Shown here: in pieces, positions 16,659-25,440 of the stretch
Layout: each line of letters opens with the position of its first letter
How positions within the stretch are numbered: the stretch's first letter is position 1
Assembly: GCA_002428525.1 (NCBI GenBank)
Contig: DIWU01000020.1
Location: 7,211 to 71,210 of the forward strand
DNA length: 64,000 bases
Direction: 5' to 3'
Origin: a bacterium UBP14_UBA6098
Lineage (GTDB): Bacteria > UBP14 > UBA6098
Notes under the pieces: generated by a model
Told to the model about the DNA's origin: nothing
Databases searched by the model: none
The model's input: the letters and a program-made list of their open reading frames with translations, nothing else
Program-made: the position numbers and the translations under genes

Positions 16659-17771
16659 ATGCCAAAAGTAGATATGAAAGAAATTAAATTCCCGCCTCGT
16701 CGAAACACACGCTCCGTGTGGGTCGGAAGGGTTGAGATAGGTGCGTCCGCGCCTATCTCGATTCAGTCGATGCTTAGTGTTCCACTAACCTCGCTCGACT
16801 CCGCAATCGCGCAAGCACGGGCACTCGGTGAGGCAGGTTGCGATATAATTCGAGTCGCTGTTCCCGATAAGCGAAGTGTCCCGTTTCTGCGCGAGTTCAG
16901 GCAGGCTGTGGATCTGCCGCTCGTGGCCGATATCCATTTCGACTATCGCCTCGCGATAGCCTCCGCGGAGGCCGGTGTCGATAAACTCCGAGTGAACCCC
17001 GGCAATATCGGATCGCGGGATAAGGTTGCCGCGGTTGCCGAGGCGGCGGCGAGTTTCAATATACCTATTAGAATTGGTGTGAACGCCGGAAGCCTGCCTC
17101 CGGATCTCATCGAACGGCCGGATAGGGCGCAGGCGATGCTTGTTGCGGCGCTTCGGGAGATCGAGGCCGTCGAATCCACCGGTTTCTCAAATCTTGTAGT
17201 CTCGCTAAAATCCCACGATGTCCCCACGACGATCCTCGCTAATCGTATGTTCAGCCGGGTCAGCGATATACCCCTGCACCTCGGCGTCACCGAGGCCGGT
17301 TCCGTGGAGAGCGGTTCGATTAAAAACGCCCTCGGGATCGGCGCGCTGATTCTCGACGGTATAGGCGACACTGTCCGCGTTTCGCTGACTGGCGACCCGA
17401 TCGAGGAGGTGACGGCCGCGCGGGGGATCCTTCGCGCCTGCGGGCGATACTCGAAGGGAATCGAGATAATAAGTTGCCCGACCTGCGGAAGAACTAAAGT
17501 CGATGTCGCTTCGGTTGTCCGAGAGATTGAGCGGCGCCTTCGTTTCTGCGACAAACCGCTCAAGGTTGCGGTTATGGGTTGCGAGGTTAACGGCCCCGGC
17601 GAGGCGCGCGAGGCGGACATCGGTTTCGCGGGGACGGCCGACGGTTTCGTCGTGTTCGAGAGAGGCAAAATTCGCCCGCCGAAGATTCCCTCAAAGGATG
17701 CAATAGAGAGCATTGTCGCGATTGTCGAAGAGGCGGCGTCCATAATCGATAATCGTAAAATTGAGCCTTGA
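16659..17771 (+). CDS. ispG: 4-hydroxy-3-methylbut-2-enyl-diphosphate synthase (MEP pathway)
   Basis: IspG/GcpE converts MEcPP to HMBPP, the penultimate step to IPP/DMAPP. It has the N-terminal TIM barrel (PISIQSMLSVPLTS, LPLVADIHFDYRLA, LRVNPGNIG) and the C-terminal 4Fe-4S domain with CPTCGRTKVD and MGCEVNGPGEAREADIG, including all three cluster Cys. 370 residues, the ordinary bacterial form without the plant-type insertion. Either ATG 16659 or ATG 16674 could start; no Shine-Dalgarno is clear. It implies isoprenoid synthesis through MEP. Confidence 0.95.
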   Translation: MPKVDMKEIKFPPRRNTRSVWVGRVEIGASAPISIQSMLSVPLTSLDSAIAQARALGEAGCDIIRVAVPDKRSVPFLREFRQAVDLPLVADIHFDYRLAIASAEAGVDKLRVNPGNIGSRDKVAAVAEAAASFNIPIRIGVNAGSLPPDLIERPDRAQAMLVAALREIEAVESTGFSNLVVSLKSHDVPTTILANRMFSRVSDIPLHLGVTEAGSVESGSIKNALGIGALILDGIGDTVRVSLTGDPIEEVTAARGILRACGRYSKGIEIISCPTCGRTKVDVASVVREIERRLRFCDKPLKVAVMGCEVNGPGEAREADIGFAGTADGFVVFERGKIRPPKIPSKDAIESIVAIVEEAASIIDNRKIEP

Positions 17772-17860
17772 GAAGATTTTATATAGCGAAAAGTTATTAT
17801 TTAGTTTATAATATAAAGTTATTGCAGAGGAATATGTAAAACTCTTCTCATCGGTCAACA

Positions 17861-20728
17861 ATGTTGAAACTGACGCTTAGAAACGTTGTATTCTTGCTGT
17901 TGCCGCTCGTCCTCGCGATCGGAACCGCCTCGGGGATACGCTTCAGGCCCGAGCTTGACGACTGGCTCTCCGATCGCGATTCCCTTATTGCCGGTATCGA
18001 GGAGAAATCGCCGCCCTTCGGATTCATCGACAGAAGGGGTGAGCCCGATGGATTCAATATCGATATCGCACGGTTGTTGGAGGATATTGCCGAGAAAAAG
18101 ATATCTTTTTTCTACGCCCCTCATAGCGAGCTTATCTCCGCTTTGGATTCAGGCCGTATCGATTTCATTATTGGGATCGACAAGACAGCTAAACTCTCGG
18201 AGAGACTTGTTTTTCTCGAAAGGGTCTTATACAACGAATACATCCTCTATATTCCGCAAGGCTCGAAACAACCCTCCGGAATGAGCGATCTCGACAGCCT
18301 TCGGATCGGCTATAAAAAGGATTCCCCTGTTTCCGATATTCTCTTGGAAACTCCCGAGATAATCGCTATCGAGTTCGATTCGGACTCGCTCGGTCTCGAT
18401 AAAGTTACTCGAAAAGAGATCGATGGCTATATAAGTTCAATTTTGATATGCGATTATATTATTTTACTTAATAAGTGGAGTAATAAAATCGCGTCAAGTC
18501 ACAGTATAGTATTTAAATACGACTATACTATCGCCCTCCCTGAGTCATCGCCCGAGTTGAAATCGATTCTGGAAACATCCCTTTCAAGAATGCTTGTGAG
18601 TTCGGAATTCAAAGAGATACAAGCCAAATGGTTCGGCGGTGCCGAAACGAGGATTGTTAATCAGCCCACGTCTTGGATATTCCTCGGTTTCACCTTGGTT
18701 TTCGTATTGATATTGATATTTTTTGCCCATTCCAGAGCTCAAGCGCTATTTTCTCTTAGGTTAGAGGCCAAGAAAAACGATGCTTTGATGAAGAAAATAT
18801 CCGAGCTGAATATTCTCAAGAATACCTTTTTCAAGGCCGCTGATAACGGGAATATTGGAATTTTCACGCTCTCCGACGAGGACGGTATAGAGGCAAAGTT
18901 CATCGATGTGAACGGCGCGATGACGGACATCACTGGTTTTGATGAATCCGCGCTTCTTAAGATGAGTTTTATGGGCATATTCGAGGGGGAAGACCGCGAT
19001 AAGGTTATCGAGCGCTATAGGCTTCGCCGCGGCGGAGAGGTTCAGCCGGAATCCTATGATATCGAGTCTGTCCGCGCCGACGGCGAGCGAATCCCAATCG
19101 AGCTATTCGTGAAAACCATCCAGACCTCCGATAAGCTCCTCACTATCGGTATTATGCGGGATATTTCGCGTCTCAGGACGCTACAGGACAAGCTCAGCCG
19201 TTCCGATCAAAATTTCCGCGAGATGCTATCCGGTCTGCCTCAGGGCGCGGTCGTGCTGAACAAAGAGCGAATAATTTACCTAAACAATGCCTTCCGCAAG
19301 CTTGTCGGCAAAGCCCCCGAGGAGATCCGCGCCTTTGGGATAGAGAAGCTGATCTCGCCGGCGCACCGATCGAAGGTTGAGCGCGTGATCGATAACCTCC
19401 TTTCCGGTCGGGAAGCCCCGAAGGAGATGGATATCGAGCTTATCGGCCCGCGCAACGACCTCATCCTCACCTCGACGAGGCTCCGGCCGATAGACTATTT
19501 CGGCGAAAAGGCCGCAATTCTGATCTTCGAGAACCTCTCCGAGGAGGAGCGGCTCCGCAAGCGGCTCGGAATCGAGAACCGAGTCGAGGGCTTGGGCAAG
19601 ATCACCGAGCATGTTGTTCTCGAATACAACAACACGCTGATGGGGATTTTGGGGGCGATTTCTCATCTGAGAGACGAGATAGGCGATGATGTTAATCTCG
19701 CGGAGTATATCGATATTGTCGAAAAGGACGCGGAACGTGCCGCGGTGCTTACACAGAAGTTGCTCAATTTCTCGAAGGATACCGAGAACCGCCCGGGCGA
19801 TATTTTATCCATTCATAAAGTCATACGCGACGCCCTTGCACTGACTCCCGGGAACGATCATCCCGCAATTTCAGTCAAAACCGAATTAGAAGCGCGGCCG
19901 GATACAATCTTCGGCAACCTCTCTCAAATACATCAGGCAGTGCTGAACCTCATTGTCAACGCGGTCGAGGCGATGGGCGAGAAGGGAGAGCTTTGTGTCA
20001 AAACCTCTAACTTCAAGTCGGACAGCTCCTTCCTCGCGAATCATCCTGAGGCGCAGAACACGCGCTATATCAGAATCGATTTCATCGACAACGGCCCGGG
20101 AATCCCCGCGAACCTGCTCGAAAATATCTTCGAGCCATTCTTCACGACAAAGGAATTCGGGGCGGGCGCCGGATTAGGCCTTTCCTTGGTGTATAAAGTT
20201 GCGAAGCGGCATAGGGGCTTTGTCGATGTCGAATCCGAAAAGGGCAAGGGTAGCAAATTCACGCTCTATCTACCTGAAGAGATTCAAGAGGCCGCAGAGG
20301 TTGACGATTCGAAAAACCTTCCAATCGGCAACGAAACGATTCTGGTAATAGACGACGAGCCGCATATTCGCACTATTCTCAAGGCCTTGCTGACTAAGCT
20401 CGGTTACGAGGTTCTGCTCGCCTCCGAGGGCCGCGAGGCTATCGAAATCGTCAAATCCAAGCATGGGCAAATCGATCTTATCCTCCTCGATGTTGTTATG
20501 CCGGGGATGAGCGGCCTCGATGTTTTCGAGGCGATAAAGACCCTTCAACCGAATAGCAAGGTCATAATCTCCACCGGCTACGCCAAAGAAGAAACTGTTA
20601 GCGATATGATTCGCAACGGTGCCGAGGCCCTCGTGCGAAAACCCTACCGAGCCGCTACTATTTCGCGTGCGATAAGGCAGGTTCTCGATGCGGGCGGCGC
20701 GGTCGAAGAGGGGCGGGGAAATGACTAA
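17861..20728 (+). CDS. Hybrid sensor kinase: SBP3-like sensor, TM, two PAS, kinase core lacking H-box His, receiver
   Basis: 955 residues. An N-terminal signal/TM is followed by a periplasmic solute-binding type 3 domain (about 40-255: IEEKSPPFGFIDRRGEPDGFNIDIARLLED). A TM (WIFLGFTLVFVLILIFF) and two PAS domains follow. The kinase core has N-box LNLIVNAVEAM, G1 DNGPGIPANL, F-box IFEPFFTTKEFG and G2 GAGLGLSLVYK, and the receiver has LILLDVVMPGMSG and VRKPYRA. Where related kinases have HDFNN, this one reads LEYNN (in HVVLEYNNTLMGI), so the usual phospho-accepting His is Leu. ATG 17861 has no Shine-Dalgarno; the best one (AGAGGA) sits before an in-frame ATG-TAA at 17834. Confidence 0.85.
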   Translation: MLKLTLRNVVFLLLPLVLAIGTASGIRFRPELDDWLSDRDSLIAGIEEKSPPFGFIDRRGEPDGFNIDIARLLEDIAEKKISFFYAPHSELISALDSGRIDFIIGIDKTAKLSERLVFLERVLYNEYILYIPQGSKQPSGMSDLDSLRIGYKKDSPVSDILLETPEIIAIEFDSDSLGLDKVTRKEIDGYISSILICDYIILLNKWSNKIASSHSIVFKYDYTIALPESSPELKSILETSLSRMLVSSEFKEIQAKWFGGAETRIVNQPTSWIFLGFTLVFVLILIFFAHSRAQALFSLRLEAKKNDALMKKISELNILKNTFFKAADNGNIGIFTLSDEDGIEAKFIDVNGAMTDITGFDESALLKMSFMGIFEGEDRDKVIERYRLRRGGEVQPESYDIESVRADGERIPIELFVKTIQTSDKLLTIGIMRDISRLRTLQDKLSRSDQNFREMLSGLPQGAVVLNKERIIYLNNAFRKLVGKAPEEIRAFGIEKLISPAHRSKVERVIDNLLSGREAPKEMDIELIGPRNDLILTSTRLRPIDYFGEKAAILIFENLSEEERLRKRLGIENRVEGLGKITEHVVLEYNNTLMGILGAISHLRDEIGDDVNLAEYIDIVEKDAERAAVLTQKLLNFSKDTENRPGDILSIHKVIRDALALTPGNDHPAISVKTELEARPDTIFGNLSQIHQAVLNLIVNAVEAMGEKGELCVKTSNFKSDSSFLANHPEAQNTRYIRIDFIDNGPGIPANLLENIFEPFFTTKEFGAGAGLGLSLVYKVAKRHRGFVDVESEKGKGSKFTLYLPEEIQEAAEVDDSKNLPIGNETILVIDDEPHIRTILKALLTKLGYEVLLASEGREAIEIVKSKHGQIDLILLDVVMPGMSGLDVFEAIKTLQPNSKVIISTGYAKEETVSDMIRNGAEALVRKPYRAATISRAIRQVLDAGGAVEEGRGND

Positions 20729-21014
20729 TATCTGGGATCTTCATTGGTTTTTCTATCTTTTAGGTTTCATCTTCCTTCCTCGTATTAACCTGCTGTTATT
20801 GTGGTATTTTCAGGGCGGCAACCTTTGGACCTATCCATGGGAGCTTTATATTGCCGGTTGGCTTTGCATGCCGCGGACATTCACCGGCCTTTTAGTCGCA
20901 TTCACAACTCAGCAATACAAAGTCGGTGTTTTGCTGACTATTCTCGGTTTCATTATAGACGGCGGCACAAAATACGGTTGGCAAAGGCTTCGCAGGCGCC
21001 GGAGGGACGGGTGA
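20721..21014 (+). CDS. Small membrane protein of unknown function
   Basis: 97 residues from ATG 20721 (GGGGAA upstream), overlapping the kinase stop by eight bases. Three hydrophobic segments: LHWFFYLLGFIFLPRINLLL, LYIAGWLCMPRTFTGLLV and VGVLLTILGFIID, with an Arg-rich C-terminus (RLRRRRRD). Many Trp and aromatic residues. No family recognised. Coupling to the sensor kinase suggests co-expression, not a defined role. Confidence 0.6.
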   Translation: MTNIWDLHWFFYLLGFIFLPRINLLLLWYFQGGNLWTYPWELYIAGWLCMPRTFTGLLVAFTTQQYKVGVLLTILGFIIDGGTKYGWQRLRRRRRDG

Positions 21015-21021
21015 TGCCGAC

Positions 21022-21744
21022 TTGTTGAGACCTGAAACAGAAAATTGGTCCTTGATCGATGAACGAGTTGATTCCGGTGAACGGAATATGGCCTTCGACG
21101 CCGCGTTATTGCAGTCCGCTATCGAGGGCGCGATCGCCCCTACTCTAAGGTTTTTCGACTGGTCGCGTCCGACTGTCACTATCGGCTATGGCCAACCGCG
21201 CACCGATATCGATTTCGCGGCTATCTCCCGAGGGGGGCTGGATTTCGCCGTTCGCCCGACTGGCGGGCGGGCGGTTCTGCATTGGGACGAACTGACCTAT
21301 TCCGTGACGATTCCCACGGGGCACGCTATCGCAGAGCTTTCGGTATTGGAAAGCTACAAGCTGATCTCCCTCGCTCTTGCCGCCGGTCTCAAGCGCTTGG
21401 GTCTCGAAATCGATCTCGCAAAGGGCGAGGCGGGCGGACATAAGAACCCCTCTTGCTTCTCCTCGACGAGCAGGTTCGAGATCGCCAGCGCGGGGAGAAA
21501 ACTGGTAGGGAGCGCCCAGCGGCGCAAAAGAGGAGCGCTTCTCCAACAAGGCTCTATACCCATCGGCCCCCAGTTCAGAAGACTGCCCGAGTTTTTCTCC
21601 GCGAAAAACGACTTAGGCGAGCTTACCGATAAATCGACGTGCATCTCGGAGTGTATAGAAAACCCGCCCTCTCGAACTGAGATGATTGCCTCGATTGTCG
21701 CGGGTTTCGAAGAAGCTCTTGGAATTAGATTTGAACAACAATAG
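21022..21744 (+). CDS. LipM-like octanoyl/lipoyl transferase (BPL_LplA_LipB family)
   Basis: About 240 residues of the biotin/lipoate ligase fold: NMAFDAALLQSA, LRFFDWSRPTVTIGYGQ, AVRPTGGRAVLHWDELTYSV and CFSSTSRFEIASAGRKLVGSAQRRKRGALLQQGSIPI. The Cys in NPSCFSS aligns with the catalytic Cys of LipM-type octanoyltransferases, which load octanoyl groups onto GcvH, and argues for transfer rather than ATP-dependent ligation. A lipoate ligase role remains possible. The start is a TTG, seven bases after the preceding stop. Confidence 0.8.
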   Translation: MLRPETENWSLIDERVDSGERNMAFDAALLQSAIEGAIAPTLRFFDWSRPTVTIGYGQPRTDIDFAAISRGGLDFAVRPTGGRAVLHWDELTYSVTIPTGHAIAELSVLESYKLISLALAAGLKRLGLEIDLAKGEAGGHKNPSCFSSTSRFEIASAGRKLVGSAQRRKRGALLQQGSIPIGPQFRRLPEFFSAKNDLGELTDKSTCISECIENPPSRTEMIASIVAGFEEALGIRFEQQ

Positions 21745-21787
21745 TCGTTTAGTGAATATGAAAATCGGTCAAAAAAACAGAAATACC

Positions 21788-21816
21788 TTGACACTTGTAA
21801 GTTGCCGAAATATTAT
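21788..21816 (+). promoter_or_regulatory. Strong predicted promoter of the TonB receptor/PorV cluster
   Basis: TTGACA (21788-21793), 17-base spacer, TATTAT (21811-21816). It predicts a start near 21823 and an untranslated leader of about 87 bases, which rules out the upstream ATG at 21802 as translation start. Confidence 0.65.
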
Positions 21817-21909
21817 ATCAAAGTTAAATTTTTGTTGTTCGAGGGCACCGGAAAAACCGGCGTCCGATTTTTACGAAATAAACAAATTCTAAATAGCAGG
21901 GGAGGTTCA

Positions 21910-24900
21910 ATGGTGCACAAACGCGCCCCATTCATAACGATACCTTTAGCTACGCTTTTACTCGCGGTTTCACTTTGGTCGGCCACGACCGGAAAGATCG
22001 CCGGCACAGTGGTCGATGCGAGCACGGGCGAGCCTCTGATTGGCGTCAATGTTCAGGTTTTCGGTGATTCCGACGACCTCATCGGTGGCGCCGCAACCGA
22101 TTTCGACGGTAGATACTTCATCCTGAATGTCCGACCCGGAATGTATAAGGTGAAGGCCTCCTACGTCGGATATAATTCAGTCACTCAGACCAATGTCGTC
22201 GTGTCATCCGACAGGACTTCGACTATCGACTTCAAACTCGATCAATCGGTGATCAAATCCGAGGAGATCGTTATTACCGCCCAGAAGAAGCAGGTCGAAC
22301 TCGATGTGACAACCTCTTCGAGCACCACAACTCAAGACCAAATCGAGAACATGCCGGTTAGCTCGGTCGAGGAAATTCTTCAGGTGAAGGCCGGAATCGT
22401 CGAGCATCAGGGCGAGCTTCATATGCGCGGCGGTCGCGCGCGCGAGGTCGCCTATATGGTCGATGGTATGCCGGTCACCGATCCGACCTACGGCTACCAA
22501 GGCCTCAAGGTCTCGACCTCGAGCGTTCAAGAGGTGACGGTTCAGACCGGAAGCTACAACGCCGAATACGGTGGCGCGCTTTCCGGAATCGTCAATATTG
22601 TAACCCGCGACGGCGATCCGAACAAGTTCAGCGGAAGCGCAAATTTCCAAACCGACGATCTCGGATTCGACGCGCTCAATAAGTGGTCAACCAATTCCGA
22701 CAAGCTCGAGTTCACACTTTCAGGCCCTGAACCGATTTCCACCTATCTACTCCCATTAGTTGGCTTGGAAATTCCCAGAACCAAGAGGATCAGCTATTTC
22801 CTCTCGGTCACCGGAGAGAATACCGATACGAGACTGCCGTATAATTACCTTTGGGACAATGAAGAGCATGTCGCCTCGAAATACGAGATAACCACGCCCT
22901 ATAAGATCGATTACGGCTGGTTCGGTTTCTTCCCCGAGAGGCGTTACAACGAATACAATTTCACATTGAAACTCAAGCAACGCCTTTCGCCCTCGATGAC
23001 ATACAATATCACCGGCACGGGCAACTGGACGAAGAACAGGGATTGGTCTTGGGAATATCAATACACCCCGATGACAGCTCACATTCAAGAGCGTCAGGCC
23101 TATCAACTCAGCGCGAGATGGACGCACACCCTCTCGCCGAAGACCTTCTACGAGATCAGAGCGGGCTATTTATACACGAATATGGACTATCTCCCCGGCG
23201 GCCAAGATCCGGACTACTTCGCGGTCGATAGCTCATATTGGGGTAGCCTCGACGACTGGGTCGATCTTAACGGCGACGGAGTCGCTCAGGTGCGCGTCAA
23301 ATGGTGGGATTCCAACCGCAACGGCCAGTGGGATTGGTTCGAGTATTGGGAACCGCTGATCGACCGTGTCGATACTATTTGGGCGAACCCCGAGAGAACG
23401 GCTATCACCTCGATAGATACTGTTTTCATCGATGATAGACCCCCGATGGTTGGCGAAGAGCCTTGGTATGAGGTTAACGACAACGGCGTTTTCGAACCCC
23501 GTCAGACCAACTGGAACAGCTACGTCTCTGCGTTGCCGTTGGATAGAGCTGAACCTTTCATGGATGGAGAGCCTTTCCGCGACGGAATGCCTTTCAGTAT
23601 GGGCTTTTACGGTGAATTGATGCGCGGAGCGCCGGTCATCAAAGACGACACGATGTGGGTCGATCTTAACGGCAACAATATCTCCGAAATCGGCGAGTTT
23701 ACTTTCGGATCTTATTTTTACAATGATGAATCTATGCCCACTTCGATGCATATCGCCCTCGAGGAAACAACATGGAACGATTGGAACAATAACAGTAGTG
23801 CCGACTGGGGCGAATATCGCGATATCAACGGTGATGGAACCTTCACGGTCCGTAATAGCATCTGTGACTTCATCGATGCCAATGGAAACGGTGTTTATGA
23901 TCTCGGCGAAGAGGGCGAGGCCTTCCTTGACCTGAACGGAAACGGCAGATGGGATGGCGAAAACTACATTCGCGACGATTACGAACCCTATATCGATCTC
24001 AACGGCAACGGCAAGTGGGACGACACCGACGGCTTCCTCGATCGCGGGTTCAACCGTTATGCCTATTGGCATCGCAGGGAGACCAATGTTATCATGGCTA
24101 AGGCCGATCTAACCTCACAGGTCGATAACAGCAACCAGATCAAGACCGGACTCGAGTTCCAATATATTAATATGAATATGAGCGAAATCCAGTATCCAGA
24201 ATTTAAATACGACAGGGAACCGGACGGACAGCTCTACGAGTTGCACGGTGTTTTCCGTAGCTTCTACGAAAGATCGCCGAAGCAGTTCGCATATTATATT
24301 CAGGATAAGATGGAATACGGCGGCCTTATCGCCAATATCGGCCTGAGGCTCGATGTTTTCCTCCAAGCCGGAGAGGTGCTCGAGGATTCCGTTTCGCAAC
24401 AGCTCATCTCGATCCTGCCCGATTACGACCAGATATATAAATCCCAAAGCAGGGTCAGCCCGCGCCTCGGAATGAGCTATCCGATCACGGACAAATCTAA
24501 GCTGTTCTTTAGCTATGCGCATCTTTACCAGCTTCCGGGATACGATAACTTCTATCAAACCCCGACTCAGGCCAGCCGCGCCGGAAGGCTTCTCGGCAAC
24601 CCGAACCTCGGCTACGAGAAGACTGTTATCTATGAGATGGGCGTCGCTTACGGCATCACGAAGGACATTACACTCGAGTTCTCGGGATATTATAAGGATA
24701 TCTACGGCCTCCTAAACACGACGCACACTCAGGTCGGCCCTCTTGAGCAGGATGTTTATGAAAACCTCGATTATGCCCGTAGCAGAGGTTTCGAGTTCAC
24801 AGCGCGTAAGAACTATTCTAATAGATGGATGCTCGAAGGCAATTATCAGTTTGCCTATGCCTTCGGAAAATCGAGCTCGGATCGTAGCGGCTACGACGCC

Positions 24901-25410
24901 CTCTTCGACCAAAGCGCGATTCCGCTTCAAGACCTTCCCTTGGACTGGGATGAAAGGCATCAAATCAGCGTCGTCGCGGACTACCGTGTTCTCAAGGACG
25001 ATCACCCGGTTGTTTTCGGCCTCAAGATTCCCGACCAGTGGGGTATTAATCTGATCTTCCAATATGGAAGCGGATTCCCCTATACACCGGATATAAAGAA
25101 CCCGAACTGGACCCCCGAACCGGGCGAAAAGTCTTGGGAGCGCGAGAACGCCCTTCGTATGCCGGCACATTACAACATCGACCTGAAATTCAATAAGGAT
25201 TTCGCGTTCAAGAGTATGAATTACTCCTTCTTCCTTCTCGTCTCGAACCTGACGAACCAGCGCAATGTCGAATCTGTTTACAGCCAGACAGGAGAGCCGG
25301 ACGATCCCTACAACGAGGAGGGCGAGGATATAGTTTACGATTGGGCTCTCGATCCCACGCATTGGAGCGCGGAGCGCAATATCCGTTTCGGTTTCGAGGT
25401 TCGTTGGTAA
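21910..25410 (+). CDS. TonB-dependent receptor with N-terminal carboxypeptidase-regulatory-like domain and EF-hand-like loops
   Basis: 1166 residues from ATG 21910 (GGGGAGG four bases upstream). Signal peptide, then a carboxypeptidase D regulatory-like domain (GKIAGTVVDASTGEPLIGVNVQVFG...FDGRYFILNVRPGMYKVKASYVGY), then the plug (SVEEILQVKAGIVEHQGELHMRGGRAREVAYMVDGMPV; GSYNAEYGGALSGIVNIVTRDG). A long barrel ends NIRFGFEVRW. Between about residues 455 and 715 there are at least seven Asp/Asn-rich loops such as DLNGDGVAQV, DINGDGTFTV, DANGNGVYDLGEE and DLNGNGKWDD, resembling EF-hand or dockerin calcium sites. Outer-membrane import or a secretion-associated role is possible; substrate unknown. 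Confidence 0.86.
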   Translation: MVHKRAPFITIPLATLLLAVSLWSATTGKIAGTVVDASTGEPLIGVNVQVFGDSDDLIGGAATDFDGRYFILNVRPGMYKVKASYVGYNSVTQTNVVVSSDRTSTIDFKLDQSVIKSEEIVITAQKKQVELDVTTSSSTTTQDQIENMPVSSVEEILQVKAGIVEHQGELHMRGGRAREVAYMVDGMPVTDPTYGYQGLKVSTSSVQEVTVQTGSYNAEYGGALSGIVNIVTRDGDPNKFSGSANFQTDDLGFDALNKWSTNSDKLEFTLSGPEPISTYLLPLVGLEIPRTKRISYFLSVTGENTDTRLPYNYLWDNEEHVASKYEITTPYKIDYGWFGFFPERRYNEYNFTLKLKQRLSPSMTYNITGTGNWTKNRDWSWEYQYTPMTAHIQERQAYQLSARWTHTLSPKTFYEIRAGYLYTNMDYLPGGQDPDYFAVDSSYWGSLDDWVDLNGDGVAQVRVKWWDSNRNGQWDWFEYWEPLIDRVDTIWANPERTAITSIDTVFIDDRPPMVGEEPWYEVNDNGVFEPRQTNWNSYVSALPLDRAEPFMDGEPFRDGMPFSMGFYGELMRGAPVIKDDTMWVDLNGNNISEIGEFTFGSYFYNDESMPTSMHIALEETTWNDWNNNSSADWGEYRDINGDGTFTVRNSICDFIDANGNGVYDLGEEGEAFLDLNGNGRWDGENYIRDDYEPYIDLNGNGKWDDTDGFLDRGFNRYAYWHRRETNVIMAKADLTSQVDNSNQIKTGLEFQYINMNMSEIQYPEFKYDREPDGQLYELHGVFRSFYERSPKQFAYYIQDKMEYGGLIANIGLRLDVFLQAGEVLEDSVSQQLISILPDYDQIYKSQSRVSPRLGMSYPITDKSKLFFSYAHLYQLPGYDNFYQTPTQASRAGRLLGNPNLGYEKTVIYEMGVAYGITKDITLEFSGYYKDIYGLLNTTHTQVGPLEQDVYENLDYARSRGFEFTARKNYSNRWMLEGNYQFAYAFGKSSSDRSGYDALFDQSAIPLQDLPLDWDERHQISVVADYRVLKDDHPVVFGLKIPDQWGINLIFQYGSGFPYTPDIKNPNWTPEPGEKSWERENALRMPAHYNIDLKFNKDFAFKSMNYSFFLLVSNLTNQRNVESVYSQTGEPDDPYNEEGEDIVYDWALDPTHWSAERNIRFGFEVRW

Positions 25411-25440
25411 AAATGAGTATTTGCGATATAAGGAGTCGAT

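Noticed and set aside
23233..24072. 279-codon minus-strand open frame inside the TonB receptor gene
   Set aside because: Antisense shadow of a well-supported receptor; the product is a Val/Asp-rich mirror of the DxNGDG loops, with no start signal or family.
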